A program made the position numbers and the translations under genes. A stretch of 64,000 nucleotides of DNA. Source: an uncultured Lachnospiraceae bacterium (GTDB taxonomy: Bacteria > Bacillota > Clostridia > Lachnospirales > Lachnospiraceae). Below the pieces are notes generated by a model, which worked only from the letters and a program-made list of their open reading frames with translations, was not told the DNA's origin and ran no database searches. Below, piece by piece: positions 44,038 through 55,117 of the stretch (positions are counted from its first letter, which is position 1; every line of letters starts with the position of its first letter). The stretch is taken from assembly GCA_947565425.1 (NCBI GenBank), contig CANOFW010000002.1, positions 124,001-188,000 on the forward strand, written 5' to 3'.

Positions 44038-45180
44038 TTATTTTGCTTTCGGCTTAAACTTCTTGATTACATCCAACGCCGGCAGGGGCCTTCCCTCATA
44101 ATCAAACAACGCCTGGTTCGCCCACTCGTTGCCGCACGGCCCCGGATCATTCATATATTTGAGAGAAACTTCCGTCGCCCATCCGCTGCCGGGAACTGGA
44201 ATCCAAGCCGGCTCCCAATAGAAAAATCCTCTGCCCAGTCCATTGGGAATATTGGAAATCCTAGTCATCAGATCTTCCATGAAATCTGCCTGCCCCTGTT
44301 TCGTCATCGGATATTGTATCTTTTTAACCAGAGACGGTTTCGTCGCCATACCCTTACGTTTATCGGGCTCCAATTTCTCATATTTTGCATAGTCCTCCAT
44401 CGTATAGCCCATGGAAACTTCCGCTACAATCAATTCCTTGCGGTAACGCTTGGCAAGATCTTTCATATTATTTTCCAAATCAGAAAGCGAGCCATGCCAA
44501 AACGGATAATAAGAAAGGCCAATCACATCAAAATCCATGCCGTCATTATCAAAAAAGTTGTCAAACCACTCCCGGTACAGACGGTTGTTGCCGCCATCGT
44601 CCAGATGGATCATAATGGGAATCTCACTGTCCACGGAACGCACCCCGCGAATACCAGCATTGACAAACCAGGCAATATTTTCATAATTGGGGCGTTTCCC
44701 ATCCGGCCACAACAAACCGTTAGAAAGCTCATTCCCTACCTGCACCATATCAGGCAATACCCCCTCGGCCCTCATATTGCGCAGCATGGCAACCGTATAA
44801 TCCATAACCGCATACTCCAGCCGTTTTCCTGTGAAATCAGCCCAGGCCTTGGGTTTAATCTGCTTACCGGGATCTGTCCAGAAATCGCTATAATGCAAAT
44901 CCAAAAGAATGTACATTCCACGGTCACGCGCCCGCCTTGCCAGCTCAATCGCCGTTTCCATGTCATTTGTTCCGCCCCCATAAGGTTCTCCCTCCTGGGA
45001 GTAAGGATGGTTCCACATCCTAATTCGGATGGCATTGGTGCCATATTCCTGTAAAATAGACAGTAAGTCCCGCTCATCACCATCCGCATCCTGGAACTTT
45101 GCCCCCAACTTCTCCAATTCTATCAGAGATGAAACATCCATCCCTTTGATGAAATCCATTTTTTCTGAAATTTTACCCAT
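44038..45180 (-). CDS. Arabinogalactan endo-beta-1,4-galactanase, GH53, no signal peptide
   Basis: 380 residues, TIM barrel of GH53: GMDVSSLIELEKLGAKF at the start, acid/base Glu151 in DMVQVGNELSNGLLWP and nucleophile Glu254 in LIVAEVSMGY. It cleaves beta-1,4-galactan chains. Most GH53 enzymes are secreted; this one begins MGKISEKMDFIKGMD with no signal peptide or membrane helix, so it probably acts in the cytoplasm on imported galacto-oligosaccharides. It is the last gene of the locus, with its own GGAG before the ATG, 117 bp after the zinc-ribbon gene. Confidence 0.93.
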   Translation of the reverse strand: MGKISEKMDFIKGMDVSSLIELEKLGAKFQDADGDERDLLSILQEYGTNAIRIRMWNHPYSQEGEPYGGGTNDMETAIELARRARDRGMYILLDLHYSDFWTDPGKQIKPKAWADFTGKRLEYAVMDYTVAMLRNMRAEGVLPDMVQVGNELSNGLLWPDGKRPNYENIAWFVNAGIRGVRSVDSEIPIMIHLDDGGNNRLYREWFDNFFDNDGMDFDVIGLSYYPFWHGSLSDLENNMKDLAKRYRKELIVAEVSMGYTMEDYAKYEKLEPDKRKGMATKPSLVKKIQYPMTKQGQADFMEDLMTRISNIPNGLGRGFFYWEPAWIPVPGSGWATEVSLKYMNDPGPCGNEWANQALFDYEGRPLPALDVIKKFKPKAK

Positions 45181-45297
45181 ATCCTCTTATCTCCTTCCCG
45201 ACAACTTACCGCCAATCCCAGCAACCTTTCCGAATTGCTCATTGCTATTCTGCCAACTTAACAGCTCCGAGCGCTACTCGCAAAGGACACTCCGTTG

Positions 45298-45516
45298 TTA
45301 ATCAAAGTCAAACTTCGTATATCGTTTTGCCATTGCGCGGTAACGGAAACGTATCATTTCATTTTTCTCAAGGACGTCTTTCTCATTGCCGGTATACTGA
45401 CACCGCATACAATAGAATTCATCCTTGTCCTTATCATAAAACATATCAATATCAAGATCCCTCATAAAACAGGACGGACATCTGTAATTTAATTTGCCTT
45501 TTCCAGATTGAGCCAT
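45298..45516 (-). CDS. Small zinc-ribbon protein
   Basis: 72 residues with two cysteine pairs, CPSCFM (about 14-17) and CMRC (about 36-39), on a beta ribbon (DIDMFYDKDKDEFYCMRCQY), followed by a basic RFRYRAMAKRYTKFDFD tail. The start lies inside the end of the preceding gene (28-bp overlap), with GGAGG ten bases upstream, so the two are translationally linked. A nucleic-acid-binding or protein-binding role is possible; nothing more can be said. Confidence 0.7.
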   Translation of the reverse strand: MAQSGKGKLNYRCPSCFMRDLDIDMFYDKDKDEFYCMRCQYTGNEKDVLEKNEMIRFRYRAMAKRYTKFDFD

Positions 45517-47324
45517 GTCGCAAATACCTCCTTATCTGAGATTGTTTTGGTATAACCTAACGTAAACATCGGCGAGAATGCATAGCCCTCTTTCACATAT
45601 CCGACTGCACTCTTGTCAGAACTTGTCATTGACACCTTCGTCTCAATCGCAGGAATTACTGCGCTAACCGCATCTGCGCCTGCAAGCTCTGCCTCTCTGC
45701 ACTTGTATTCGTAGGCGATTTCCTCTCCACCGGCGCCCTCACATTTGAGCGTGATACCTGTCATGTTCTCGGGATATTCTGTGGTGCCGTAACATGCCAC
45801 CATATATTCGTTTAATTGTACCTTAGCCTCGGGATTGCTCATCTCTAAAATATCTCTCTCAATCTTGATGTTAGAGCTTCCCTCCTCAAAATAAATCTTT
45901 GTCTGCAATTTCACGGTCAAATCATAAAACGCAATCTCTACCGGGTCAAGCGTGAGAATTCTCGTGTTTCCCTCCTGTGAAAAATGCGCTTTAGTACGGC
46001 ATAAACAGAGATCTACTTCCTCTCCGTTGTAGGACAATTTCGCACTCCTGACCGTGCCCTCCCCCGCATAATGCGTAAAATAACCTGCACGATATTTCTC
46101 TTGAATGAGGAACGGATAAGATGCATCCTGCACATGCTTCGTACCTATGCCCACAGGCCATTCCAGTTTTGCCGCATAAGGACGCAAATCTACAATCGCA
46201 CCTCCTTGATCCATATTGACGCAGGCGCGCATGTAGGGATCGCAGTACCAGAAAATCTGCTTATCCGAGCCATAGAGAATATCACGCCACAACGCGCACT
46301 CCGGTTCCGTATAGCCCTTCTTCTCGCGGTAATAATCTGCAAACTCCGCCATCGTCATATCGATCAGCTTGCCTTCTTTTTTGAGCTTGCCATAGTATGC
46401 ACAGCCATCGGAGTACGATTTCTCCAGCAATTCATAGGGAGCCTCCCAGCGTCCCATCTTATTCATCCATCCCGGCCCTACAAACATCATATTGTAAGCG
46501 TAACCATTATTGTATTTTTCCAAGGAGCGATACTGGTCAATCAAGTTGTACAGATAGGGGTACTCCCAAGTCTCGCTGTCATAAATCATACCGCGCAGTA
46601 CATTCTGCGGATGCGTTCCGAAATTGGAACCGTTACCGTCATAACATGCCAGTAAATCCCTGGACAGATGAGGAATTGCCACAATTCCACTGTCCTCCTC
46701 CTCATTAGCTGCCGGAGCATGCGTATTCTGTTTCGAGGGAATCCACGGATTCCAGGGACCGCCATCAAACAACGTATACCAGGAATTGTTACATGTGTGA
46801 TAAGCTTTCGGTCCTTCCTCCCAACAAGTAGCCACCGCACACTTGACGGACGGATATTTCTCTTTGATATAATTTGTCAAATCCGCATCCATGTAGTAAG
46901 AACCTGTCGATTCTGGATAAAATCCAAACATATCATAGAATTTACCAAATACATCGTCTACAATAGATTTCTTGTCTTCCATAGAAAACATCCAGATACA
47001 GAAGTCCTTCGTATTATATTTCTCACGGAACTCCTTACAAGGCAGCCCAAGCAAAGATAAAGCAATCTCATCCCCATATTTCTCATGATGTTCCTTAGCA
47101 AGCGCAACCGCCTCCTCATTGAACAGGCTGGCATATGTCATCTGTATCGTAGTCTTTAAACCATTCTCATGCGCGAGACGCTGCTGCGTCTTAAAAATAT
47201 CTAACGATTCTGTGAGTAACGCTTTTCTCCCAATATCCTCCGCCTTACCGTGCCCGGTCACTTTCTCCGCATACTCAGGCACCATTTCCGGACGGTGGAT
47301 AATATTTACCACAAATTTATCCAT
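45489..47324 (-). CDS. Uncharacterised 611-residue protein of the galactan locus, possible new carbohydrate-active enzyme
   Basis: Not recognised. No signal peptide or membrane helix. The N-terminal 350 residues read like a barrel (MDKFVVNIIHRPEMVPEYAEKV, LKTTIQMTYASLFNE, YGDEIALSLLGLP, SVKCAVATCWEEGPK, YAYNMMFVGPGWMNK) with many aromatic and acidic residues, as in sugar-active enzymes of the deacetylase/glycosidase type. From about 400 a beta-sandwich-like region follows (TRILTLDPVEIAFYDLTVKLQTKIYFEEGSSNIKIER). It lies 17 bp after the GH2 gene and overlaps the zinc-ribbon gene. The context says it acts on imported galactosides; the reaction is unknown. Confidence 0.75.
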   Translation of the reverse strand: MDKFVVNIIHRPEMVPEYAEKVTGHGKAEDIGRKALLTESLDIFKTQQRLAHENGLKTTIQMTYASLFNEEAVALAKEHHEKYGDEIALSLLGLPCKEFREKYNTKDFCIWMFSMEDKKSIVDDVFGKFYDMFGFYPESTGSYYMDADLTNYIKEKYPSVKCAVATCWEEGPKAYHTCNNSWYTLFDGGPWNPWIPSKQNTHAPAANEEEDSGIVAIPHLSRDLLACYDGNGSNFGTHPQNVLRGMIYDSETWEYPYLYNLIDQYRSLEKYNNGYAYNMMFVGPGWMNKMGRWEAPYELLEKSYSDGCAYYGKLKKEGKLIDMTMAEFADYYREKKGYTEPECALWRDILYGSDKQIFWYCDPYMRACVNMDQGGAIVDLRPYAAKLEWPVGIGTKHVQDASYPFLIQEKYRAGYFTHYAGEGTVRSAKLSYNGEEVDLCLCRTKAHFSQEGNTRILTLDPVEIAFYDLTVKLQTKIYFEEGSSNIKIERDILEMSNPEAKVQLNEYMVACYGTTEYPENMTGITLKCEGAGGEEIAYEYKCREAELAGADAVSAVIPAIETKVSMTSSDKSAVGYVKEGYAFSPMFTLGYTKTISDKEVFATWLNLEKAN

Positions 47325-47341
47325 AACTAGTCCTCCTTCTT

Positions 47342-50380
<3,039 letters not shown>

Positions 50381-50408
50381 TTAATTTTTTTATAATCATT
50401 AAGATGAA

Positions 50409-50437
50409 CAAAAGCCCGCAAAACATTGCGGGCTTTT
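50409..50437 (-). terminator. Intra-locus terminator between transporter and GH2 genes
   Basis: AAAAGCCCGCA-aaacat-TGCGGGCTTTT, a near-perfect stem with U-tract in both directions. It lies 90 bp after the second permease stop and 47 bp before the GH2 start, and would lower expression of the hydrolase genes relative to the transporter. Confidence 0.85.
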
Positions 50438-50528
50438 ATCTACGCTCCCGCTCCGGTTATCATCAATAAGCGCCACTGGCACTTAGAACCGTCACAAGAG
50501 ATAAAGTGCTGTCGAACATATACTTCTA

Positions 50529-51341
50529 TTATTTGACTGCTCCGGTAATACCTTCTGCAAAACTCTTCTGCAATAAGAAGAAAATAATTACGGTTGGCAA
50601 ACTACATAACAGAACCGCTAACATCAAAACGCCATAGTCTGTAACATAACCCTCCGTCAAGTTTGCAACAAGCATCGGCATTGTGAAGGTTTCTTCCTTC
50701 TGCAAGATTACCTTCGGCCATAAGTAGTTGTTCCATGCGTTCATAAATGTAATCGTCATCGCTGCCGCATAAGTAGATTTCATAGTCGGAATAAACATGC
50801 GGAAAAAAATCTGAATCTCATTCAAACCGTCTATCCGCGCCGCCTCAATGATATCATGCGGAAAACTCCGGGCGCTCTGACGGAACATCATGATTAGGAA
50901 CGGTGTAGAAATTGTCGGCATGATAACTGCAATCGTTGTATTCAATAACTTAGCGGATGAAAACATACGGAACAGCGGAATCATCGTTGCCACAAAAGGA
51001 ACCATCATTCCCAGAAGCAAGATAGACATTACTGCATCTTTGCCTTTATCATGGTAAATCTCAAATCCATATCCTGCAAGAGAACAAATTACCAATGCAA
51101 GGATTGTTAAAATAATCGCATATTTAAAAGAGTTGATCATTGCGGTGCCTACCGGCGACTGGGAGAGCAAGGATTTCCAGTTATCAATCAGAGCCGTCCC
51201 CGGAAGCAACGCGCCTCTGCTGACATCCACGCTCTTGTTGGTGGCACTGATTAACATCCAGTAAAGCGGGAATACTGAAATCAGTGAAACGATAGTTAAA
51301 ACAATATACATTAAAACCTTCATTATCTTTGCCTTAGTCAC
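50529..51341 (-). CDS. Carbohydrate ABC transporter permease, MalG type
   Basis: 270 residues from the GTG at 51341 (AGGTGA upstream; an in-frame GTG at 51350 is possible). Six membrane helices and the coupling-loop motif EAARIDGLNEIQIFFRMFIPTMKS (about 180-203) that contacts the ATPase. The C-terminus ends in LLQKSFAEGITGAVK, typical of this group. It overlaps the first permease gene by eight bases. With the partner permease and binding protein it forms an oligosaccharide importer of the CUT1 type. No ATPase is encoded here, so a shared MsmX-like ATPase elsewhere is expected. Confidence 0.93.
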   Translation of the reverse strand: MTKAKIMKVLMYIVLTIVSLISVFPLYWMLISATNKSVDVSRGALLPGTALIDNWKSLLSQSPVGTAMINSFKYAIILTILALVICSLAGYGFEIYHDKGKDAVMSILLLGMMVPFVATMIPLFRMFSSAKLLNTTIAVIMPTISTPFLIMMFRQSARSFPHDIIEAARIDGLNEIQIFFRMFIPTMKSTYAAAMTITFMNAWNNYLWPKVILQKEETFTMPMLVANLTEGYVTDYGVLMLAVLLCSLPTVIIFFLLQKSFAEGITGAVK

Positions 51342-52242
51342 GCTTATCACCTACTTTCATCTGCACAAATGCCAGGATTGCCACCAAAATGAAGATAAGG
51401 AAGGACATCGCTGCCGCATACCCGAAGGTGGGCACATACTTAAAGGACATATTGTAAATATAATGAGACATCGTAATCGTAGCATTTGCAGGTCCGCCCT
51501 TTGTCAAGTTGAGAGACTCGTCGAACAACTGCAATGTTCCGTTCGTTGACATAATTGCCGTCAAAAGAATCGTCGGCTTCAGCAATGGAACTGTTATCTT
51601 GAAAAACGTCTGCATCGGACTTGCACCGTCAATCTTAGCTGCCTCATACACAGAATATTCTATATTTTGTAAACCGGACAGATAAAATACCATATTATAT
51701 CCCGTCCATCTCCAAACAAGGGCAATGATAATAACAATCTTTGCACTCGTCGCATGACCCAGGAAGTTATATCCTGTATTTAAAATTCCAAGATTTATTA
51801 ATACTGTATTAATAAAACCGTCCACACCAAACAAGGAACGGAAAATAATTGCATAAGATACCAGCGATGTCGCACACGGCAGGAAAATCGCCGTACGGAA
51901 CAAACCTTTACACCGCAGATCCTTATTATTCAACATAGATGCCAATATCAAAGCCAGAATAAGCATGATTGGCACCTGAATAATCAGATATAAAAATGTA
52001 TTACCTAAAGATGCCATAAAGACGTTATCTCTGAACATACGAACATAGTTAGCAAGCGGATCGCCAAACTTCAAATTGTTCGCCTTACCTGTTTGCAGAG
52101 ATAAAATGAAAGCCTGAATCATGGGCCAAAAACTCATAACCGCAATCATAAGCGTTGCAGGTGTCAAAAATGCCCAACCGGTCAAATTATGCCTTCTCTC
52201 AAGAGACATTTTTCTTTTTTTGGGTTCTTTCACTTGACTCAC
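51334..52242 (-). CDS. Carbohydrate ABC transporter permease, MalF type
   Basis: 302 residues with six helices and the coupling loop EAAKIDGASPMQTFFKITVPLLKPT (about 205-230). The basic N-terminus KKRKMSLERRHNLTGWAFLTPA is usual. The start is a GTG at 52242 with AAAGGGGG upstream. Second gene of the importer, separated from the binding-protein gene by a stem-loop at 52268-52294. Confidence 0.93.
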   Translation of the reverse strand: MSQVKEPKKRKMSLERRHNLTGWAFLTPATLMIAVMSFWPMIQAFILSLQTGKANNLKFGDPLANYVRMFRDNVFMASLGNTFLYLIIQVPIMLILALILASMLNNKDLRCKGLFRTAIFLPCATSLVSYAIIFRSLFGVDGFINTVLINLGILNTGYNFLGHATSAKIVIIIALVWRWTGYNMVFYLSGLQNIEYSVYEAAKIDGASPMQTFFKITVPLLKPTILLTAIMSTNGTLQLFDESLNLTKGGPANATITMSHYIYNMSFKYVPTFGYAAAMSFLIFILVAILAFVQMKVGDKRD

Positions 52243-52267
52243 ATCCGTATCCCCCTTTAGTCAGTTA

Positions 52268-52294
52268 GGGGGGGCAGCGACTGCTGTCCCCCCC
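52268..52294 (-). promoter_or_regulatory. GC-only stem-loop between binding-protein and permease genes
   Basis: Seven G (52268-52274) pair with seven C (52288-52294) around CAGC-ga-CTGCTGT-like sequence, giving a very stable hairpin without a U-tract. Such structures at this position in sugar operons protect the upstream mRNA and keep binding protein above permease levels. Confidence 0.65.
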
Positions 52295-52326
52295 AAGCTG
52301 TTTCTATTCACATTACATAAATGTTC

Positions 52327-53718
52327 TTACTGCATCTGTGACTCAATGGTCTCCTGTGCAAGCTGAAGTTCATCATCAACACTTGCTCCGCCTACGATAT
52401 TCTGCATAGCACTTGCTACAGCATCACGTGCTTCATAGTAGAATACACCTGTGTTGTTACTCGGTGTCTTGCCTGCAAACTCTACAATCTTAGCAGATAC
52501 AGCGTCTCCGCCGAAGAAATCATCGCCCTTAGCATATACATCAGAATCACCAGCCGGCAGATAAGTAGCAAGTGCGCCACAGCTAATAATGTTCTCATAA
52601 AGCTCTACGCTTCCTGCAAATGTGCTCTTCAAGAAATCTTTTGCTAATTCAACATTCTGGCAGTTTGCTGTAATAGCCCAAGAAGAACCACCATTGTTAG
52701 AATAGTTTGTAGCGTTATCTACGCCTACAAGACTTGGCATGTTGGTAATAGCCCATTTTCCGCTCTGGTCTTCTGCTGTCTTGATAGAAGCCATAATCCA
52801 GCATCCATTGATAGTACCTGCAACTGTCTCAGTTGTCATAGTGGAAATGTACTGATCCCAGTCATTAACCTCTACCAATACGCCAGCTTCTTTCAGAGCT
52901 GCATAAGTTTCCATAACCTTCTTCAAAGCAGCGTTGCCAACGAGTGCAGGATTGCCTTCATCGTCAAACAAAGAAGCGCCGCAAGACTGCATCATCATCA
53001 TGATAACGTCAGACTCACCAGCCTGGCAGGAAAGTAACGGTTTGCCAGTTTTCTCAAGAACGGTCTTGCCTTTCTCAAGATACTCATCCCAAGTAATGTC
53101 TGTAAAGTCTTCAATCTTCATGCCAGCTTGCTCTAAAATGTCTGTCCTGTAAGCTGCGATTACAGCGCCGTTGTCAAACGGAACACCATAGTTCTTGCCT
53201 TCTACAACAGAATAAGCTGTTTTAGCTTCACCAAACTGTGCGAAATCAATGCCGCTGTCTGTCAAATCAATAAATGCATCTGGATAAGAAATTACATTCT
53301 TCTGGAATGCGTTATCCTGCATGAGGATAATGTCCGGCAATGTGGATAAATCACCACTGGTTGCTGCGGTAGTCAACTTAGTCTGTACATCTTCCCAAGG
53401 TGTCTCAGTTACTTCAACATTGAAGTCTGGATGGTCTGCCTGATAAACTTTGCCAGCCTCTTCCATGGAGAAAATATTGAATGCCGGGTCCCAGCACCAT
53501 ACCGTCAACTTATCGCCGCCCGCTGCTGCATCATCTCCTGCCGCTGCGTCATCGCCTTCTGCTGCATCATCTCCTGCTGTTGCGTCGTCTCCTGCTGCAT
53601 CGTCTGTTGTTTCCTGATTTGCGTCGTTAGTGGAATCATCAGCCTTATTGCCGCATCCAGCCAACATGGTTGCTGTCATTGCTACACAGAGCAATGCACT
53701 TAAAATTTTTCTTTTCAT
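52327..53718 (-). CDS. Sugar ABC transporter substrate-binding lipoprotein
   Basis: 463 residues: lipoprotein signal with lipobox LAGC (Cys22), then a 45-residue linker made of Gly-Asp-Asp-Ala repeats. A type I/II periplasmic-binding fold follows (KLTVWCWDPAFNIFSMEEAGKVYQADHPDFNVEVTETPWEDVQTKL). It captures oligosaccharides outside the cell, probably galactan fragments given the neighbours. ATG at 53718 after GGGAGGG; first gene of the importer, behind a strong promoter with a LacI-type operator. The acidic repeat linker probably spans the cell wall. Confidence 0.93.
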   Translation of the reverse strand: MKRKILSALLCVAMTATMLAGCGNKADDSTNDANQETTDDAAGDDATAGDDAAEGDDAAAGDDAAAGGDKLTVWCWDPAFNIFSMEEAGKVYQADHPDFNVEVTETPWEDVQTKLTTAATSGDLSTLPDIILMQDNAFQKNVISYPDAFIDLTDSGIDFAQFGEAKTAYSVVEGKNYGVPFDNGAVIAAYRTDILEQAGMKIEDFTDITWDEYLEKGKTVLEKTGKPLLSCQAGESDVIMMMMQSCGASLFDDEGNPALVGNAALKKVMETYAALKEAGVLVEVNDWDQYISTMTTETVAGTINGCWIMASIKTAEDQSGKWAITNMPSLVGVDNATNYSNNGGSSWAITANCQNVELAKDFLKSTFAGSVELYENIISCGALATYLPAGDSDVYAKGDDFFGGDAVSAKIVEFAGKTPSNNTGVFYYEARDAVASAMQNIVGGASVDDELQLAQETIESQMQ

Positions 53719-53773
53719 ATTGGTTTCCCTCCCGTGAAAACTTTATGTTTTTTTACCGATGCGCATACATTGC

Positions 53774-53785
53774 GCAAACGGTTGC
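53774..53785 (-). promoter_or_regulatory. LacI-family operator
   Basis: GCAACCGTTTGC on the reverse strand, a pseudo-palindrome with GCAA/TTGC arms and central CG, the usual form for LacI-family sites. It sits about 12 bp downstream of the -10 box, so a bound repressor would block initiation. The LacI-type gene at 54094 is the likely source; a CcpA-type protein is the alternative. Confidence 0.65.
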
Positions 53786-53796
53786 TCTACGAGTTT

Positions 53797-53825
53797 AGTT
53801 TACCAAATATAGGAATTGATGTCAA
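53797..53825 (-). promoter_or_regulatory. Promoter of the galactoside importer operon
   Basis: On the reverse strand TTGACA (53820-53825), 17-bp spacer, TAAACT (53797-53802). A second TTGACA lies directly before it (53826-53831). The leader is about 75 bases and carries the operator at 53774-53785. Confidence 0.7.
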
Positions 53826-53975
53826 TGTCAACACTTTCCAGTTTTTTACTCGCTTTTTTGTATATTCTGTCTAAGAAATTTTCGTCACTATTACTATGTT
53901 TCCCCAGCATTTGTAATATTATTCCGTTATAATCCACTATACATTTCAGACTTTCGCCAAAATAATTTCACCTGC

Positions 53976-54019
53976 AAAACCGCCTCTATCCCTGTAAAAT
54001 CAAGGCATAGCGGCTTTTT
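53976..54019. terminator. Terminator after the LacI-family gene
   Basis: AAAACCGCctCTATCCCTG pairs with CAAGGCATAGCGGCTTTTTT around TAAAAT, with U-tracts on both strands. The rest of 53832-54093 shows no gene. Confidence 0.7.
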
Positions 54020-54093
54020 TCCGGTTTTACTGAATTCATTAGTAAATTTACCCAGATTTTTGTCGTATTTTACCGATTGTATTTACTAAATTT

Positions 54094-55104
54094 CTATTTG
54101 GTAGAATCTTTAAGAATGACCTCATACCCCAACAACGTTCGCGGGTTTACTTCATTACCGTCTATTAGTTCCATCAATACTTTGCACGCTGCTGTCCCAA
54201 GCTCTCTGGCATTAAAGGAAAGCGATGTGATAGACGGAATATTATTCCCCAGGATAGAACTGTCATAAAACGACGCCACCTTCATCTGGTCCGGAATAGA
54301 AATCTTCTGCTTACATAGCTGATTCAGCACATGAATACAGACCGCATCATCCATGCACACAATACAATCTACGCCTTCCGTCAGTAACTTCTCCACAGCG
54401 CGTTCTATCATGATCTCTTTTTCTACATTTACATGGATAATCTCTTCGCTGACGGGAATGCCCGCCTGCTCATAGGCGTCCAAATACCCTTGTAATCTAT
54501 TCTGCGTCACCACATGCGTCTCAATCCCGCCAATCAGCCCAATGCGCCTCATCTGTTTCATTAATAGAATGGAAACTAACTCCCGACAGGCCGCCTGATG
54601 GTCATTATCCACCTGGATCACTCCATCATAATTGCTGCTTCCCACTGTGACAAACGGGATATTCTGGGATTTTAAATATTCTACATGGGCGTCCTCTGTA
54701 AACGTGCGCATGAGAATAACACCATCCACTTTGTGATTCTCCACCATACGCACAAGCTGAGCACAATCCCTCCCCCTGCTCATTGTCAGCAATATATCAT
54801 AATCCATACTGATTGCCGTCTCCTCAATCCCTACCAGACAGGACTGAAAAAACGGTAAATCTACCACCGTATAATCTTCCGGCAGCATGACACCGATGTT
54901 GTAAGTCTTTAACTGTGCAAGGCCCTTTGCGAGAACATTTGGCTTGTAATTATGTTCCTCAATATAAGCGAGTACGCGCTCCCTGGTTGCCTTTCCGATT
55001 CGTCCCTTTCCAGAAATCGCCCGCGACACTGTAGTTTTGGACACACCGAGCGCCTCTGCCACATCTGAAATTGTCAGTTTTTTCTCATTAGACTGTTCCA
55101 CCAC
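54094..55104 (-). CDS. LacI-family transcriptional regulator
   Basis: 336 residues. The N-terminal helix-turn-helix LTISDVAEALGVSKTTVSRAISGKGRIG (about 10-37) is followed by the hinge EEHNYKPNVLAKGLA and a periplasmic-binding-like sensor domain (NIGVMLPEDYTVVDLPFFQSCLVGIEE onward). Start GTG at 55104, 13 bp after the stop of the L,D-transpeptidase gene. It lies just upstream of the galactan locus on the same strand with a terminator between, and its probable operator overlaps the importer promoter. Expected ligand: galactose or a galacto-oligosaccharide. Confidence 0.93.
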   Translation of the reverse strand: MVEQSNEKKLTISDVAEALGVSKTTVSRAISGKGRIGKATRERVLAYIEEHNYKPNVLAKGLAQLKTYNIGVMLPEDYTVVDLPFFQSCLVGIEETAISMDYDILLTMSRGRDCAQLVRMVENHKVDGVILMRTFTEDAHVEYLKSQNIPFVTVGSSNYDGVIQVDNDHQAACRELVSILLMKQMRRIGLIGGIETHVVTQNRLQGYLDAYEQAGIPVSEEIIHVNVEKEIMIERAVEKLLTEGVDCIVCMDDAVCIHVLNQLCKQKISIPDQMKVASFYDSSILGNNIPSITSLSFNARELGTAACKVLMELIDGNEVNPRTLLGYEVILKDSTK

Positions 55105-55117
55105 TACACCCCGCTTC

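Noticed and set aside
53521-53610. Tandem DNA repeats in the binding-protein gene as a mobile or regulatory element
   Set aside because: They encode the Gly-Asp-Asp-Ala linker behind the lipobox and are in frame.
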